64,000 bases of DNA from contig NZ_JOFZ01000003.1 of the NCBI RefSeq assembly GCF_000721265.1, forward strand, positions 372,001 through 436,000, written 5' to 3'. The translations under genes were made by a program, and so were the position numbers. The stretch comes from Streptomyces sp. NRRL F-5126. GTDB taxonomy: Bacteria; Actinomycetota; Actinomycetes; Streptomycetales; Streptomycetaceae. The notes under the pieces were generated by a model. The model was not told the origin of the DNA. It saw only the letters and a program-made list of their open reading frames with translations, and did no database searches. Shown piece by piece: positions 24,810 to 34,158 of the stretch; the first letter of the stretch is position 1; every line of letters begins with the position of its first letter.

Positions 24810-25709
24810 ATGGCTGCGACAGAGCCCTTCTTCTGCTCCCGTGCCGCCCGTGCACGCGGCGACGCGATCGCCGGCACCGCACCGCACGGCGTTGTCTGGG
24901 TCCTCGTCGAGCACCGGCGGGGCTGGCCCGCCAACGGTTTCGACGGCCTCGCCCTGGAGCCCGCGGTCAAAGCACGCGTCTACGGTGCCGCCCAGGCGGC
25001 TCGGGCACGGGTACTGCTGGTGAGACGGTACGGCCGGCGCACGCCTCCGGGTCCTGGCCCACGCTGGGCCGTGCTGCGTCACGACGGCTCGGGCGCCTAC
25101 CGTCAGTGGTGGGGTACGTGGCGCGATGACGGCGACCTGCTGGGGATCGTCGAGGCCCTCGACGCCCCGGGAGAGGCCGGCCGGCCTCCCGTCGTACTCG
25201 TCTGCGCCCACGGTCAGCACGACCCGTGCTGTGCGATGCGCGGACGGCCGGTGGCACGTGCGCTGAGTGAGCGCTGGCCGGAGCTGGTGTGGGAGTGCAC
25301 GCACGTCGGCGGTGACAGGTTCGCCGCCAACATCCTCGTGGCGCCCGACGGCGTCTACTACGGCGGCCTCGACGGCGGGTCGTCCGTCGCGGCGGTCGAG
25401 GAGCATCTGGCCGGCCGGATCCATGCGGAGTACCTGCGGGGATACACGGATCTCTTCCCGCCGCAGCAGGCCGCCGTCGCGGCCGTCCTCAGGCGCTTCG
25501 GGCCGGCCGGCCGGCATGACTATGCCGTCATCGAGACTGCCCGCGAGGGCGACCGCTGGAGGGTCCGCATCGGCGGCCGCCCGCCCCGGCCCGCGGCACT
25601 CGACGTCGAGGTACGGGGGCACCGCACCTCGCCGACCCGCTTGACCTGCCGGGGGGCGGCCAGGAGTTCGACTGTGGCCTACGACGTCACGTCCATCCGC
25701 GGGGGGTGA
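24810..25709 (+). CDS. Sucrase/ferredoxin-like protein (thioredoxin-fold 2Fe-2S type)
   Basis: A 299-residue member of the Suc_Fer family. It has the cysteine pattern FFCSRAARA near the N-terminus, VCAHGQHDPCCAMRGRPVA in the middle and WECTHVGGDRFAANIL after it; such proteins are thought to bind a [2Fe-2S] cluster on a thioredoxin-like fold. The ATG at 24810 is used; an in-frame TTG at 24798 would overlap the oxygenase stop in the same TTGA manner. It could supply electrons to, or act after, the oxygenase on the repeat peptide. A strong hairpin follows it. Confidence 0.82.
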   Translation: MAATEPFFCSRAARARGDAIAGTAPHGVVWVLVEHRRGWPANGFDGLALEPAVKARVYGAAQAARARVLLVRRYGRRTPPGPGPRWAVLRHDGSGAYRQWWGTWRDDGDLLGIVEALDAPGEAGRPPVVLVCAHGQHDPCCAMRGRPVARALSERWPELVWECTHVGGDRFAANILVAPDGVYYGGLDGGSSVAAVEEHLAGRIHAEYLRGYTDLFPPQQAAVAAVLRRFGPAGRHDYAVIETAREGDRWRVRIGGRPPRPAALDVEVRGHRTSPTRLTCRGAARSSTVAYDVTSIRGG

Positions 25710-25730
25710 GCCCGTTGCGTGCCGGGGCGC

Positions 25731-25767
25731 GGGGGCCGCGCCGCGCAGGCGCTGCGGTGCGGCCCCC
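25731..25767. terminator. Bidirectional hairpin terminator
   Basis: GGGGGCCGC (25731-25739) pairs perfectly with GCGGCCCCC (25759-25767). It lies between the convergent Suc_Fer gene (+) and the ABC substrate-binding gene (-). Confidence 0.8.
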
Positions 25768-25778
25768 GGCGGGCCGGC

Positions 25779-27482
25779 CTACTTCTTCTGCCAGCCGACC
25801 AGCGCGGGCGGGCCGACGACGCCGTAGTTGCCGTAGAACTGGGCCGCACCGAAGTTGGCGAGCCCCTTCTTGACGGCCCAGATGGTGGGGCCGTTGGAGG
25901 TCGGCATGATGCCGTAGGTCTTCATGGCCTTCAGCTCGACCTTGTTGCCGGCCTTCAGCTGCTGGTCCAACGTGGGCAGCTTGATGACCGACTTGGTCTC
26001 CTTGTCCATGCTCTTCGGTACCGAGCGGGAGACATTGAGCGTGGAGTCGGAGCAGTACGTCTGGCAGATGTAGAGCATGCCGTTCGGGTCGCTCGCGATG
26101 AAGCCCATCCCGAAGATGTCGAACGACCGCTGCGTGAACACCTTGTTGAAGTCCGCGGACGGGTGGGCCTTGATGTCCACCTTGACGCCGATGCCCTTCA
26201 TCATCTGTGCGAGGGCCGTGGCGCCGGCCTTGGTGGTGGACCTGTCACCGATGGTGGGGTAGCTCAGTTCCAGCTTCTTGCCGTCCTTGACGCGCACGCC
26301 GTCCGGGCCGGGCTTCCAGCCGGCGGCGTCCAGGTCCTTCTTCGCCTGGGCGGGGTCGTACTTCACAGCCTTGCCGAAGTTGTCCTGGTACCCCTTCTGG
26401 AAGGTGAAGAGGAGGACGGATCCGGGCAGCTGCTCGGTGTAGCCGAGTCCCTGGAAACTGATCTTCGCGAGCTGAGTGCGGTCGATACCCTCCATGAGGG
26501 CCTTGCGCACCGCCACGTCCTTCAGTTGCGGCGACGTGCTGTTGAAGATCAGCAGGTTGTTGTCGGTGGTCGTGCCGCGGCGCAGGTCGAGCTGGTGCAC
26601 CGACTTCACCTGGTTGAGTTCCTCGGCGTCATGCACCTGAACCGCGTCGATCTGGCCGTTCTTGAAGGCGTTGATGGAGGCGCTCTCCTCCATCTGCACG
26701 AAGGTGAGCTCGTCCAGATGCGGCTTGGCGCCCCACCACTTGGGGTTGGGCTTGTAGGAGACGGTGCCGCCCTTGGCGTCGAACTTGGTGATGGTGTAGG
26801 GGCCGGCGCCCCACTCCGGGTGGGGGTTGTTCACGTAGGCCTTGTTGAAGGCGTCGGCCTTGGCGATGTGCGGGTTGACGACGTTGGCGAAGAGGGACTT
26901 CCAGTACACGAACGCCCCGTCGAAGGTGATGATCGCCTCCTTCGCGTCCTTCCCCTTCTTCACCGAGGCGATGCTGGAGTAGCCGTCGGTGGAGGCGGGG
27001 ACGTAGTCCTTGTCCTTGCCGTTGAGCGCGTGCCAGGTGTCCCGGAAGATCGTCCAGTCCATCGCCTGGCCGTCGTTCCACTTGGCCTTCGGATTGATGT
27101 CGTAGGTGACCTGGGTGTTGCCGCCCACCGTCGTCTCCTTGACGTCGGTGAGGAAGTCCTTGTTGAAGGTGACGTTGCCCTTGGGGTCATTGAACGACAG
27201 TTGCGGCTGGTAGAACCAGTCGATCCTCGACGTGTACAGCGATGCGTTGCCGTTCAGCGGGTTGAGCTGATCGGGAATGGACACGATGGGGAGGGTCAGC
27301 TTCCCCCCCTGCTTCAGGTTGCTCGCAGGCTGCGGGTTGTACGAGGTCAGCACCTGGTTCTGGGAGGTGGCGCCCTTGGACGTCTTCTGCCCGGAGTTGT
27401 CGTTGCCCCCGCCGCCGCACCCGGTCAGGACGAGGGAAGCGGCGGCGGCGAACGCCAATCCGCTCAGCGCGATTCTTCTCAT
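25779..27482 (-). CDS. Oligopeptide-type ABC transporter substrate-binding lipoprotein
   Basis: A 567-residue family 5 extracellular solute-binding protein (DppA/OppA class). The signal peptide ends in a lipobox (LVLTGC), so it is anchored outside the membrane by Cys21-lipid. Family marks include DQLNPLN near the N-terminus, YTITKFDAKGGTVSYKPNPK and VRKALMEGIDR in the body, and PNGMLY near the C-terminus. It captures peptides or related cationic solutes for the permease pair and fused ATPase encoded upstream (29632-31573 and 27497-29635). It is the last gene of that minus-strand operon, which is unusual because binding-protein genes often come first. Confidence 0.92.
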   Translation of the reverse strand: MRRIALSGLAFAAAASLVLTGCGGGGNDNSGQKTSKGATSQNQVLTSYNPQPASNLKQGGKLTLPIVSIPDQLNPLNGNASLYTSRIDWFYQPQLSFNDPKGNVTFNKDFLTDVKETTVGGNTQVTYDINPKAKWNDGQAMDWTIFRDTWHALNGKDKDYVPASTDGYSSIASVKKGKDAKEAIITFDGAFVYWKSLFANVVNPHIAKADAFNKAYVNNPHPEWGAGPYTITKFDAKGGTVSYKPNPKWWGAKPHLDELTFVQMEESASINAFKNGQIDAVQVHDAEELNQVKSVHQLDLRRGTTTDNNLLIFNSTSPQLKDVAVRKALMEGIDRTQLAKISFQGLGYTEQLPGSVLLFTFQKGYQDNFGKAVKYDPAQAKKDLDAAGWKPGPDGVRVKDGKKLELSYPTIGDRSTTKAGATALAQMMKGIGVKVDIKAHPSADFNKVFTQRSFDIFGMGFIASDPNGMLYICQTYCSDSTLNVSRSVPKSMDKETKSVIKLPTLDQQLKAGNKVELKAMKTYGIMPTSNGPTIWAVKKGLANFGAAQFYGNYGVVGPPALVGWQKK

Positions 27483-27496
27483 GACGGCCTTTCAGC

Positions 27497-29635
27497 TCAG
27501 TTGTCGGCGGACGCGGTCAGGTCCGCGAAATGGCATGCGTCGAGGTGGTCCTGGTCTCCCCTCCCGGTCAGCTGCGGTGTGACGCCGCGGCACTTCTCCC
27601 GCTGCGGCTCCGAGAGCGTCAGGTGGAGCGGGCACCTGCTGACGAACCGGCAGCCGGGCCGGTCGTCCGTCGGGCTGGGCAGGTCGCCCTTGAGCACGAC
27701 GCGTTCCCTGGTGCGTTCCGCGACCGGGTCCGGCAGCGGGATCGCGGAGAGGAGCGCCTTGGTGTAGGGGTGCCTGGGGTTGTCGAAGACGGCGTCGGTG
27801 TCGCCGATCTCGACGATCCGCCCCAGGTACATCACGGCCACCCGGTCGGAGATGTGGCACACCACCGACAGGTCGTGCGCGACGAAGAGGTAGGACAGGC
27901 CCAGTTCGGCCTTGAGGTCGTTGAGCAGGTTGATGACGCCGGCCTGCACCGAGACGTCGAGGGCCGAGACCGGCTCGTCCAGGACCAGTAGCCGCGGCCT
28001 CGTGGCGAGCGCCCGGGCGATGCCGATGCGCTGCCGCTGCCCGCCGGAGAAGGCGGCGGGGAAGCGGTCGCGGTGCTCGGGGTCGAGTCCCACGAGCTCC
28101 ATGAGCTCCGCGACCTTCGTGCTGAGCGTCTTCTTGTCGCGTTCGCCGACCGCACGGAGGGGTTCGGCGAGGATGTCGTAGACGGTCATGCGCGGGTCCA
28201 GCGCCCCCATGGGGTCCTGGAAGACCATCTGGATGTCGCGGCGGACGGCGCTGATGTCCTGCTTCCGCTTCAGGTCGGCCGTGTCCTTGCCGCAGACGGC
28301 GATGGCGCCCTGCTCGGGCGGGGTCAGCCCCATGATCTCGAGCAGGGTTGTGGTCTTGCCGCAGCCCGACTCGCCGACGAGTCCGAGCGTCTCCCCCTCC
28401 CGGATGTCGAGGTCGATGCCGTTGACGGCGAAGACGGTGCCCACCTGGCGCTTGAGCAGGCCGCCCTTGGTGAGCGGGAAGGTCTTGGTGACACCGGAGA
28501 GTTCAAGGACCTTGGGCCGATCCTCACGGGGGACGGCCGCGGCCCGGTCCTCCCTCTCGGCCGGGACGGGGTAGATCGGCTCGCCGCCGATGGCGCCGTC
28601 GTCGATCTCCGCGGCGCGGCGGCAGGCGGCCGAGTGCTCGCCGCCGTGTCCGTCCCCGTCGCCGTCGCCGGCGATCGCCAGCAGGGCCGGTTCCGCCTCC
28701 CGGCAGGCGTCCTGCACCGCCGGGCAGCGTGCCGCGAAGGGGCAGGCGTCGGGCAGGTCGACCAGCAGCGGCGGTGTTCCGTGGACCGGCGTGAGCGCGT
28801 CCCTGGCGCGGTCGTCCAGGCGGGGAATCGCGCCCATCAGGCCGATGGTGTACGGCATGCGCGGGCGGGTGAAGAGCTCGTCGACCCCGGCACGCTCGAC
28901 CGCGCGTCCGGCGTACATCACCATGACGTCGTCGGCCGATCCCGCGACCACCCCGAGGTCGTGGGTGATCATGATGACCGCGGCGCCGGTCTCCCGCTGG
29001 GCGGTCTTGATGACGTCGAGGATCTGGGCCTGCACGGTGACGTCGAGAGCGGTCGTCGGCTCGTCGGCGATGATCAGGTCGGGGTCGTTCGCGATCGCCA
29101 TGGCGATGACGGCCCGCTGCCGCATGCCGCCGGAGAACTCGTGCGGGAACCCCTTGGCGCGGCGGTCGGGGTTGGGGATGCCGACCAGGTCGAGCAGTTC
29201 GACGGCGCGTTTCCAGGCGGCGGCGGACGAGATGTCCTGGTGGATCTGGAGCGCCTCGACGATCTGGGACCCGATGGAGAAGATCGGCGTGAGCGACGAG
29301 AGGGGGTCCTGGAAGATCATGCCGATGCTCCGGCCGCGCACCTTCGACATCCGCCGGTCGTCGAGGTCGAGGAGGTTCTCCCCGCCGAGCGTGACCGAGC
29401 CGGTGACCGCCGCGTAGTCGGGCAGCAGCCCCATGACGGCCATGGACGTGACGGACTTGCCCGACCCGGATTCGCCCACGATGCCCAGGGTCTTGCCGCG
29501 GTGCAGGTCGAAGGAGACGCCGCGTACGGCGTCCACCCTGCCGGCTTCCGACGGGAACGCCACCTTCAGGTCACGCACGGACAGCAGGGGCTGCTGGGTA
29601 CCGGGCTTGGTCATGACTGCGCGCTGCTCGATCAT
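27497..29635 (-). CDS. Fused double ABC ATPase (DppD-DppF type)
   Basis: A 712-residue protein joining two complete oligopeptide-type ABC ATPases in one chain. The first half has Walker A GESGSGKS, signature FSGGMRQRAVIAMA and Walker B LIIADEP. The second has GESGCGKT, FSGGQRQRIGIARAL and LLVLDEP. Each half ends with the Cys-containing region typical of Opp/Dpp ATPases (CPFAARCPAVQDAC; CRFVSRCP). The ATG at 29635 overlaps the stop of the upstream permease gene (ATGA); a second ATG seven codons later is possible. It energises the importer formed by the two permeases and the lipoprotein. Confidence 0.93.
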   Translation of the reverse strand: MIEQRAVMTKPGTQQPLLSVRDLKVAFPSEAGRVDAVRGVSFDLHRGKTLGIVGESGSGKSVTSMAVMGLLPDYAAVTGSVTLGGENLLDLDDRRMSKVRGRSIGMIFQDPLSSLTPIFSIGSQIVEALQIHQDISSAAAWKRAVELLDLVGIPNPDRRAKGFPHEFSGGMRQRAVIAMAIANDPDLIIADEPTTALDVTVQAQILDVIKTAQRETGAAVIMITHDLGVVAGSADDVMVMYAGRAVERAGVDELFTRPRMPYTIGLMGAIPRLDDRARDALTPVHGTPPLLVDLPDACPFAARCPAVQDACREAEPALLAIAGDGDGDGHGGEHSAACRRAAEIDDGAIGGEPIYPVPAEREDRAAAVPREDRPKVLELSGVTKTFPLTKGGLLKRQVGTVFAVNGIDLDIREGETLGLVGESGCGKTTTLLEIMGLTPPEQGAIAVCGKDTADLKRKQDISAVRRDIQMVFQDPMGALDPRMTVYDILAEPLRAVGERDKKTLSTKVAELMELVGLDPEHRDRFPAAFSGGQRQRIGIARALATRPRLLVLDEPVSALDVSVQAGVINLLNDLKAELGLSYLFVAHDLSVVCHISDRVAVMYLGRIVEIGDTDAVFDNPRHPYTKALLSAIPLPDPVAERTRERVVLKGDLPSPTDDRPGCRFVSRCPLHLTLSEPQREKCRGVTPQLTGRGDQDHLDACHFADLTASADN

Positions 29636-30588
29636 GCGCGGCCTCCAGACTGCGAGGTGGGGTCGAGTGCGTCACGCAGGCCGTCACCGATGAGCGCCAT
29701 CGCGACGGTGAGCAGCACCACAAGGGCCGCGGGCAGGTAGAACAGCCAGGGAGCAGTGGACAGGGTGCTCTGGCCGTCGGCGAGCATGGAACCCAGCGAC
29801 ACGTCGGGCTGCTTGACGCCGAACCCGATGAAGGAGAGCGCCGTTTCGGCCTGCACGGTCGAGGCGACGCCGAGGGTGAACGTCACGATGAGCAGGGATC
29901 CGATGTTCGGCAGCAGGTGGCGGACGATGGTGCGCATCGGGCTGACGCCCATGAAGCGGGCGGCCGTCACGTACTCGCGCTCCCGCAGGGAAGTGGCCAG
30001 GGACCAGATCACCCGGGCCGTGAGCATCCAGCCGAACAGCGTGAGGACCACGACGAGGACCTGCCACTCGCCGCGGTAGTGCGTGCCGACCAGGGCGATG
30101 ATGAGGAACGAGGGCAGGATGAGCAGGAAGTGCACGAAGCCGAGCATCGCCCGCTCGACCTTGCCGCCGAAGTAGGCGGCCGTGGTGCCGAACAGCCCCG
30201 CTATGGCGGTGGTCAGCAGCGACACCGTCACGGCGATGATCATCGACCTGCCGAGGCCGTGCACGAGTTGGGCGTAGACGTCGTTGCCGGCGCCGTTGGT
30301 GCCGAGCAGGTGGCCGCTGACGCCCGGGGAGACGGTGAGCGAGGTGAAGTCCGCCTCCGTGTAGTTCCAGTGGGTGAGGAACCGGCCGAACACCGCGAAG
30401 AACACGAGCAGGGCGAAGAGTACGAGACCGCCGAGCGCCGCCTTGTTGCGCGCGAAGCGCCGCATGTAGAGCTTGACCGGTGAGAGGCGCTTGCCGCCTG
30501 TGCCGGTCTTCCCCGGCTGCGGCTCCCCCGCCTCGCCGTGGCGTACCTCTATGGCGTCGGGTCCGGCGCCTGGCATGTTGATGGCCAT
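29632..30588 (-). CDS. ABC importer permease (DppC type)
   Basis: A 318-residue membrane permease. The cytoplasmic N-terminus (to about residue 45) is followed by the DppC/OppC N-terminal region (KLYMRRFARNKAALGG) and about six membrane segments. The EAA-like loop, which contacts the ATPase, reads EYVTAARFMGVSPMRTIVRH. The gene starts two bases after the DppB stop and overlaps the ATPase gene. It forms the translocation pore with the DppB-type protein. Confidence 0.92.
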   Translation of the reverse strand: MAINMPGAGPDAIEVRHGEAGEPQPGKTGTGGKRLSPVKLYMRRFARNKAALGGLVLFALLVFFAVFGRFLTHWNYTEADFTSLTVSPGVSGHLLGTNGAGNDVYAQLVHGLGRSMIIAVTVSLLTTAIAGLFGTTAAYFGGKVERAMLGFVHFLLILPSFLIIALVGTHYRGEWQVLVVVLTLFGWMLTARVIWSLATSLREREYVTAARFMGVSPMRTIVRHLLPNIGSLLIVTFTLGVASTVQAETALSFIGFGVKQPDVSLGSMLADGQSTLSTAPWLFYLPAALVVLLTVAMALIGDGLRDALDPTSQSGGRA

Positions 30589-30589
30589 G

Positions 30590-31573
30590 TCAGCTCACCC
30601 TGATCCTGGGGTCGAGGGCCACGACGACGAGGTCGGCGAGGATCGCGCCGATGGCCGTCATGAGGGCACCGAAGGCGGCGACGGCGACGACGCCGTGCAC
30701 GTCGTTCGTGCTGATGGTCTTGGTGAAGTACTCGCCCATTCCGTGCCAGGCGAACACCGTCTCCGTGATGACCGCGCCGGTGAACAGCGCCGGCATCGCG
30801 AAGGCGACCTGGGTGGCGACGGGGATGATCGAGGTGCGCAGCCCGTGCCGGTAGATGGCCTGCTTCCGTGTCAGCCCCTTGGCCCGTGCCGTGCGCACGT
30901 AGTCGGAGTTGATGTTGTCCAGTAGCAACGACCGTTGCAGCAGGTGATATCCGGCGTAGGAGATGAACGTGAGCGAGATCGTGGGCAGGATCGCGTGGGT
31001 CGCTCTGGAGGCGAACACGGGCCAGAACCCGGAGACGTCGGGGCTCTGCGCTCCGGCGACCGGCAGCAGTGTGCTGCCCAGGGCCTGGTTCAGCGCGATG
31101 GCCGCGAGCACCACCGCGAGCGAGGCGACTGCGGAGGGCGTGTTGAAGGAGAGCACCGAGAGGCCCTGCCACACCCGGTCGGCGGCCTTGTACTGGCGCG
31201 ACGCGGTGTACACGCCGAGGCCGACCCCGATGACGATGGCGAGGATCGTCGAGCCCAGGACCAGCTGGCCGCTGACGAAGATCCGGTAGGCGACCTGGTC
31301 GTTGACGCTGCCGCCGGTCGGCGAGCGGCCCCAGTCGAAGTGGGTGACGATCCCGGAGATCCAGTGCCACCACCGATCCAGGATCGGCTTGTTCGGATTG
31401 AGGTTGTAGAGCGCCAGCGAATGGTTGATCTGAGCTGGAGTTCGAGGCGGTCGCAACGCGGTGTAGTTCGACGCAGGTTTGAGGAATGCGTTAGCGAGGA
31501 AGTACGTAAGGTTGGTCGCGACAGCGATCATCAAAAACCAGCCGACTGCTTTGCGGGCGATGTAACGCAGCAC
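30590..31573 (-). CDS. ABC importer permease (DppB type)
   Basis: A 327-residue permease, first gene of the peptide-type importer operon. About six membrane segments are visible and the EAA loop reads DYVRTARAKGLTRKQAIYRH. The GTG at 31573 is chosen because AAAGG lies 10 bases upstream and the protein then begins VLRYIARKAVGWF like other DppB proteins; an ATG 14 codons earlier is less likely. The first 70-80 codons use more A/T-ending codons than the rest, such as GCA, AAA, CCT and CGA. This may reflect reduced mRNA structure or a recombined 5' end. Confidence 0.9.
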   Translation of the reverse strand: MLRYIARKAVGWFLMIAVATNLTYFLANAFLKPASNYTALRPPRTPAQINHSLALYNLNPNKPILDRWWHWISGIVTHFDWGRSPTGGSVNDQVAYRIFVSGQLVLGSTILAIVIGVGLGVYTASRQYKAADRVWQGLSVLSFNTPSAVASLAVVLAAIALNQALGSTLLPVAGAQSPDVSGFWPVFASRATHAILPTISLTFISYAGYHLLQRSLLLDNINSDYVRTARAKGLTRKQAIYRHGLRTSIIPVATQVAFAMPALFTGAVITETVFAWHGMGEYFTKTISTNDVHGVVAVAAFGALMTAIGAILADLVVVALDPRIRVS

Positions 31574-32080
31574 GGTGAGCCGGCCTTTCGTGACTTGGGC
31601 TATCGGCCCGCACATCCGGTGTGATGGCCGGACCCTGGGCCGCGTTGACCGGGCACCGGTTCGCGAGCGCTCGGACAGGACGTGCGGTTCCTCGGTGAGT
31701 CAGTAAATGAGTGGCGCGCAGCCACCCCGATGGGGGAGCCTGGGGCGTGGTGGATCCGTACAGGCGGGCCACACGGCCGGAGTGAGCAGTGCGCAGGGCA
31801 TGGGGCGACAACCTCGCGTGGGAGACAGCCAATTGAAGGCGGCCGCGCGACACAGCAGCGCCATTGCTGACGATTGCAACTGGTTCGTGCGCACGTCAAG
31901 GCTGGTCAGGTCGCGATCCGGTTAAGCCGAAGCTGCATATCGGTCATTCTTCGCGAATGTTTTCAACGTCGCGGCGAACGGGCCGGTCTCGACCTTCCGG
32001 CCGGACCTCCCCCACGCCGCCGACGCGGCTCGGTGTCCGCGGCAGCGATCCACGAAGAGCGCTGAGGCTAGACTTCCGCC
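31574..32080. other. Divergent intergenic region, no gene recognised
   Basis: About 500 bases between the ABC operon (-) and the histidine kinase gene (+). Open frames on either strand show no family signature. CATTC-TTCGC-GAATG (31945-31959) is a short inverted repeat of possible regulatory use. Promoters for both directions must lie here, but none could be assigned with confidence. Confidence 0.45.
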
Positions 32081-33301
32081 GTGGTCGAGCTCGCGGAATC
32101 GATTCCCAGGCGTCTACGCGTCGCGGCGCTCGGCCGGGGGGCGCGGGGGGCCGTGACGTGGGACCTCGCGTTGGCCGCGGTGCTCGCGGTCGCGTCCTTC
32201 GTTCCGCAACTCGCCGGCAACGGCCTGTCGCTGGGTGAGCTGACGCGGCGCCAGGGCGATCTGTGGGCCGTCGTCCTCACCTTGGGGCAGTGCCTGCCGC
32301 TGTCGGTGCGGCGCCGGTGGCCCGCGTGGTGCCTGGCGCTCGTGGCCGGCTGCTTCGCGGCGTACCAGTGCCTGGGCTACCGGTCCGACTTCGCCGGTGT
32401 GGGGGTGTTCGCGGCGCTGTACAGCGCGGGAGCGCACGTTGGCGCCGACCGCTCCCGGCGCGGGCTGATCGCCGCCGTGACCGCCGGATATCTCACTCTG
32501 GCCATCGCACTGCACCACCTGGGATCTCCCGAACGGCCGCTCGACTACTGCACCTTCTACATCGCGCTGCTCGCCTGCTGGGGAGGGGGCGCCTGGGTGC
32601 GCGGCCGGCAGGCCCTGGAGGCCGCACGGCGCCGCGAGGACGCCCGGCTGGCCATCTCGCGGGAGCGCGCCCGCATCGCCTGGGAACTCCACGACGTGGT
32701 GACCCACCACGTCACCGCCATCGTCGTACAGGCCGACACGGCACAGCTCCTGGTGTCCGGCGCGCCTGACCGTGCCGTGGAGAGCCTCACCGCCATCAGC
32801 GGAACCGGACGGCGGGCACTCGCGGAGTTGAGGCATCTGCTCGGAGTGCTCGAAACGCCCGCGGACGGGGTCGGCCGGCCGGAGGCCGATCGCGACGGTC
32901 CCGGGGCCGGCCGGGCGCCGGCGCTCGACCGGTTCCGCGATCTTGTCGAGCGGACCAGGCTGGCCGGGCAGCCCGTCGAGCTGTCCGAGGACGGTGAGCC
33001 GACGCCGCTTGCCGCCGGTACGGAACTCGCCGCGTACCGAGTGGTGCAGGAGACCCTCACCAATGCCGTGAAGCACGCGCCCGGCCGCCGCACCGTGGTA
33101 CGGGTGCGGTACGGCGAGGAGATCCACATAGAGGTGACCACCGACGGGCCGGTCGTCGCCGAGGGGGCCTTCACGGCGGGGCGGGGGCTCACCGGCCTGC
33201 ACGAGCGGGTGAGCTCCTGCGGCGGGGAACTGGCCGCGGGCGGCCGGCCCGGCGGCGGTTTCAGCGTCCGTGCCCGGATACCCTCGGGAGCGGGCCTGTG
33301 A
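32081..33301 (+). CDS. Two-component sensor histidine kinase (HisKA_3/NarL-partner type)
   Basis: A 406-residue membrane sensor. About five hydrophobic segments occupy residues 25-175. The dimerisation/phosphoacceptor helix ERARIAWELHDVVTHHVTA follows, with His204 as the phosphorylation site. The HATPase domain shows the N box VVQETLTNAVKHA and a G box GRGLTGLHERV. It starts at GTG 32081 and its stop overlaps the response-regulator gene (GTGA). The signal is unknown. The DUF998 gene just downstream of the pair is a plausible target. Confidence 0.9.
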   Translation: MVELAESIPRRLRVAALGRGARGAVTWDLALAAVLAVASFVPQLAGNGLSLGELTRRQGDLWAVVLTLGQCLPLSVRRRWPAWCLALVAGCFAAYQCLGYRSDFAGVGVFAALYSAGAHVGADRSRRGLIAAVTAGYLTLAIALHHLGSPERPLDYCTFYIALLACWGGGAWVRGRQALEAARRREDARLAISRERARIAWELHDVVTHHVTAIVVQADTAQLLVSGAPDRAVESLTAISGTGRRALAELRHLLGVLETPADGVGRPEADRDGPGAGRAPALDRFRDLVERTRLAGQPVELSEDGEPTPLAAGTELAAYRVVQETLTNAVKHAPGRRTVVRVRYGEEIHIEVTTDGPVVAEGAFTAGRGLTGLHERVSSCGGELAAGGRPGGGFSVRARIPSGAGL

Positions 33302-33990
33302 CCGATGGGGCACCCATCCGGATTCTGGTCTGCGACGACCAGTTCCTTGTCCGTACGGGTTATGCCACCCTCTTCGCCGCGCAGCCGGGCTTCGAGGTGG
33401 CCGGGGAGGCCGGCGACGGGCAGGCGGCGGTGGAGAGCGCGGCCCGCTTGCGTCCTGACGTGGTCGTCATGGACGTAAGGATGCCGGTCCTCGACGGCAT
33501 CGAGGCGACCCGGCGCATGGCAGGACCCGGTGCTCCGGCCCCGGTGAAGGTGCTGGTCGTCACCACCTTCAACCTCGATGAGTACGTCTACGAGGCGCTG
33601 CGGGCCGGGGCGAGCGGGTTCCTCCTCAAGGACTGCCTGCCCGCCGAGTTGGTCAACGGCGTGCGCACGGTGGCCGCTGGGGACGCCCTGCTGGATCCCA
33701 CGGTCACCCGCCGGCTCATCGGCCGCTTCGCCGGCCGCCTGCGGCCGGAGGACCCCGCGCGCCCCGACGCGGAAACCCACCCGCTCGCCGCACTGACCCA
33801 GCGGGAGATCGAGGTGCTGAAGCTGATCGCGGCCGGGCTGTCGAACCGTGAGATCGCCGACGTGCTGGTCATCAGCACGGAGACGGTGAAGACCTACGTC
33901 TCGCGCATCCTGGCCAAACTGCAATTGCGCGACCGGGTACAGGCGGTGGTACTCGCCCACCGCGTGGGCCTGGTGACCGACCGCGACTGA
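33298..33990 (+). CDS. LuxR/NarL-type response regulator
   Basis: A 230-residue regulator with a receiver domain (residues about 8-125; acidic pocket CDDQ, phosphoacceptor Asp59 in VVVMDVRMPVLDG, and Lys in GFLLKDCLP). The LuxR-type DNA-binding domain at the C-terminus reads LTQREIEVLKLIAAGLSNRE and ETVKTYVSRIL. It is translationally coupled to the histidine kinase by a four-base overlap. Confidence 0.93.
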   Translation: MTDGAPIRILVCDDQFLVRTGYATLFAAQPGFEVAGEAGDGQAAVESAARLRPDVVVMDVRMPVLDGIEATRRMAGPGAPAPVKVLVVTTFNLDEYVYEALRAGASGFLLKDCLPAELVNGVRTVAAGDALLDPTVTRRLIGRFAGRLRPEDPARPDAETHPLAALTQREIEVLKLIAAGLSNREIADVLVISTETVKTYVSRILAKLQLRDRVQAVVLAHRVGLVTDRD

Positions 33991-34158
33991 TACGGGCCGC
34001 GCCCGGCACCGCTTCGGCAGCCGGCGTCGGTGGTTGTCCCCCGTGCGAGCTACCAGCAGATGTCCACCGCAGGGTGACTTTTCCGCGCGGCGCTCGCCCA
34101 TAGCGTTGTGGACGCATGCCGCGGCACCGCGCCGCGGCCGGGCAGAGGAGCGCCTTCC

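Noticed and set aside
31574..32080. Small genes in the divergent gap before the histidine kinase
   Set aside because: Several 60-120 codon frames overlap each other on both strands without ribosome sites or recognisable domains.
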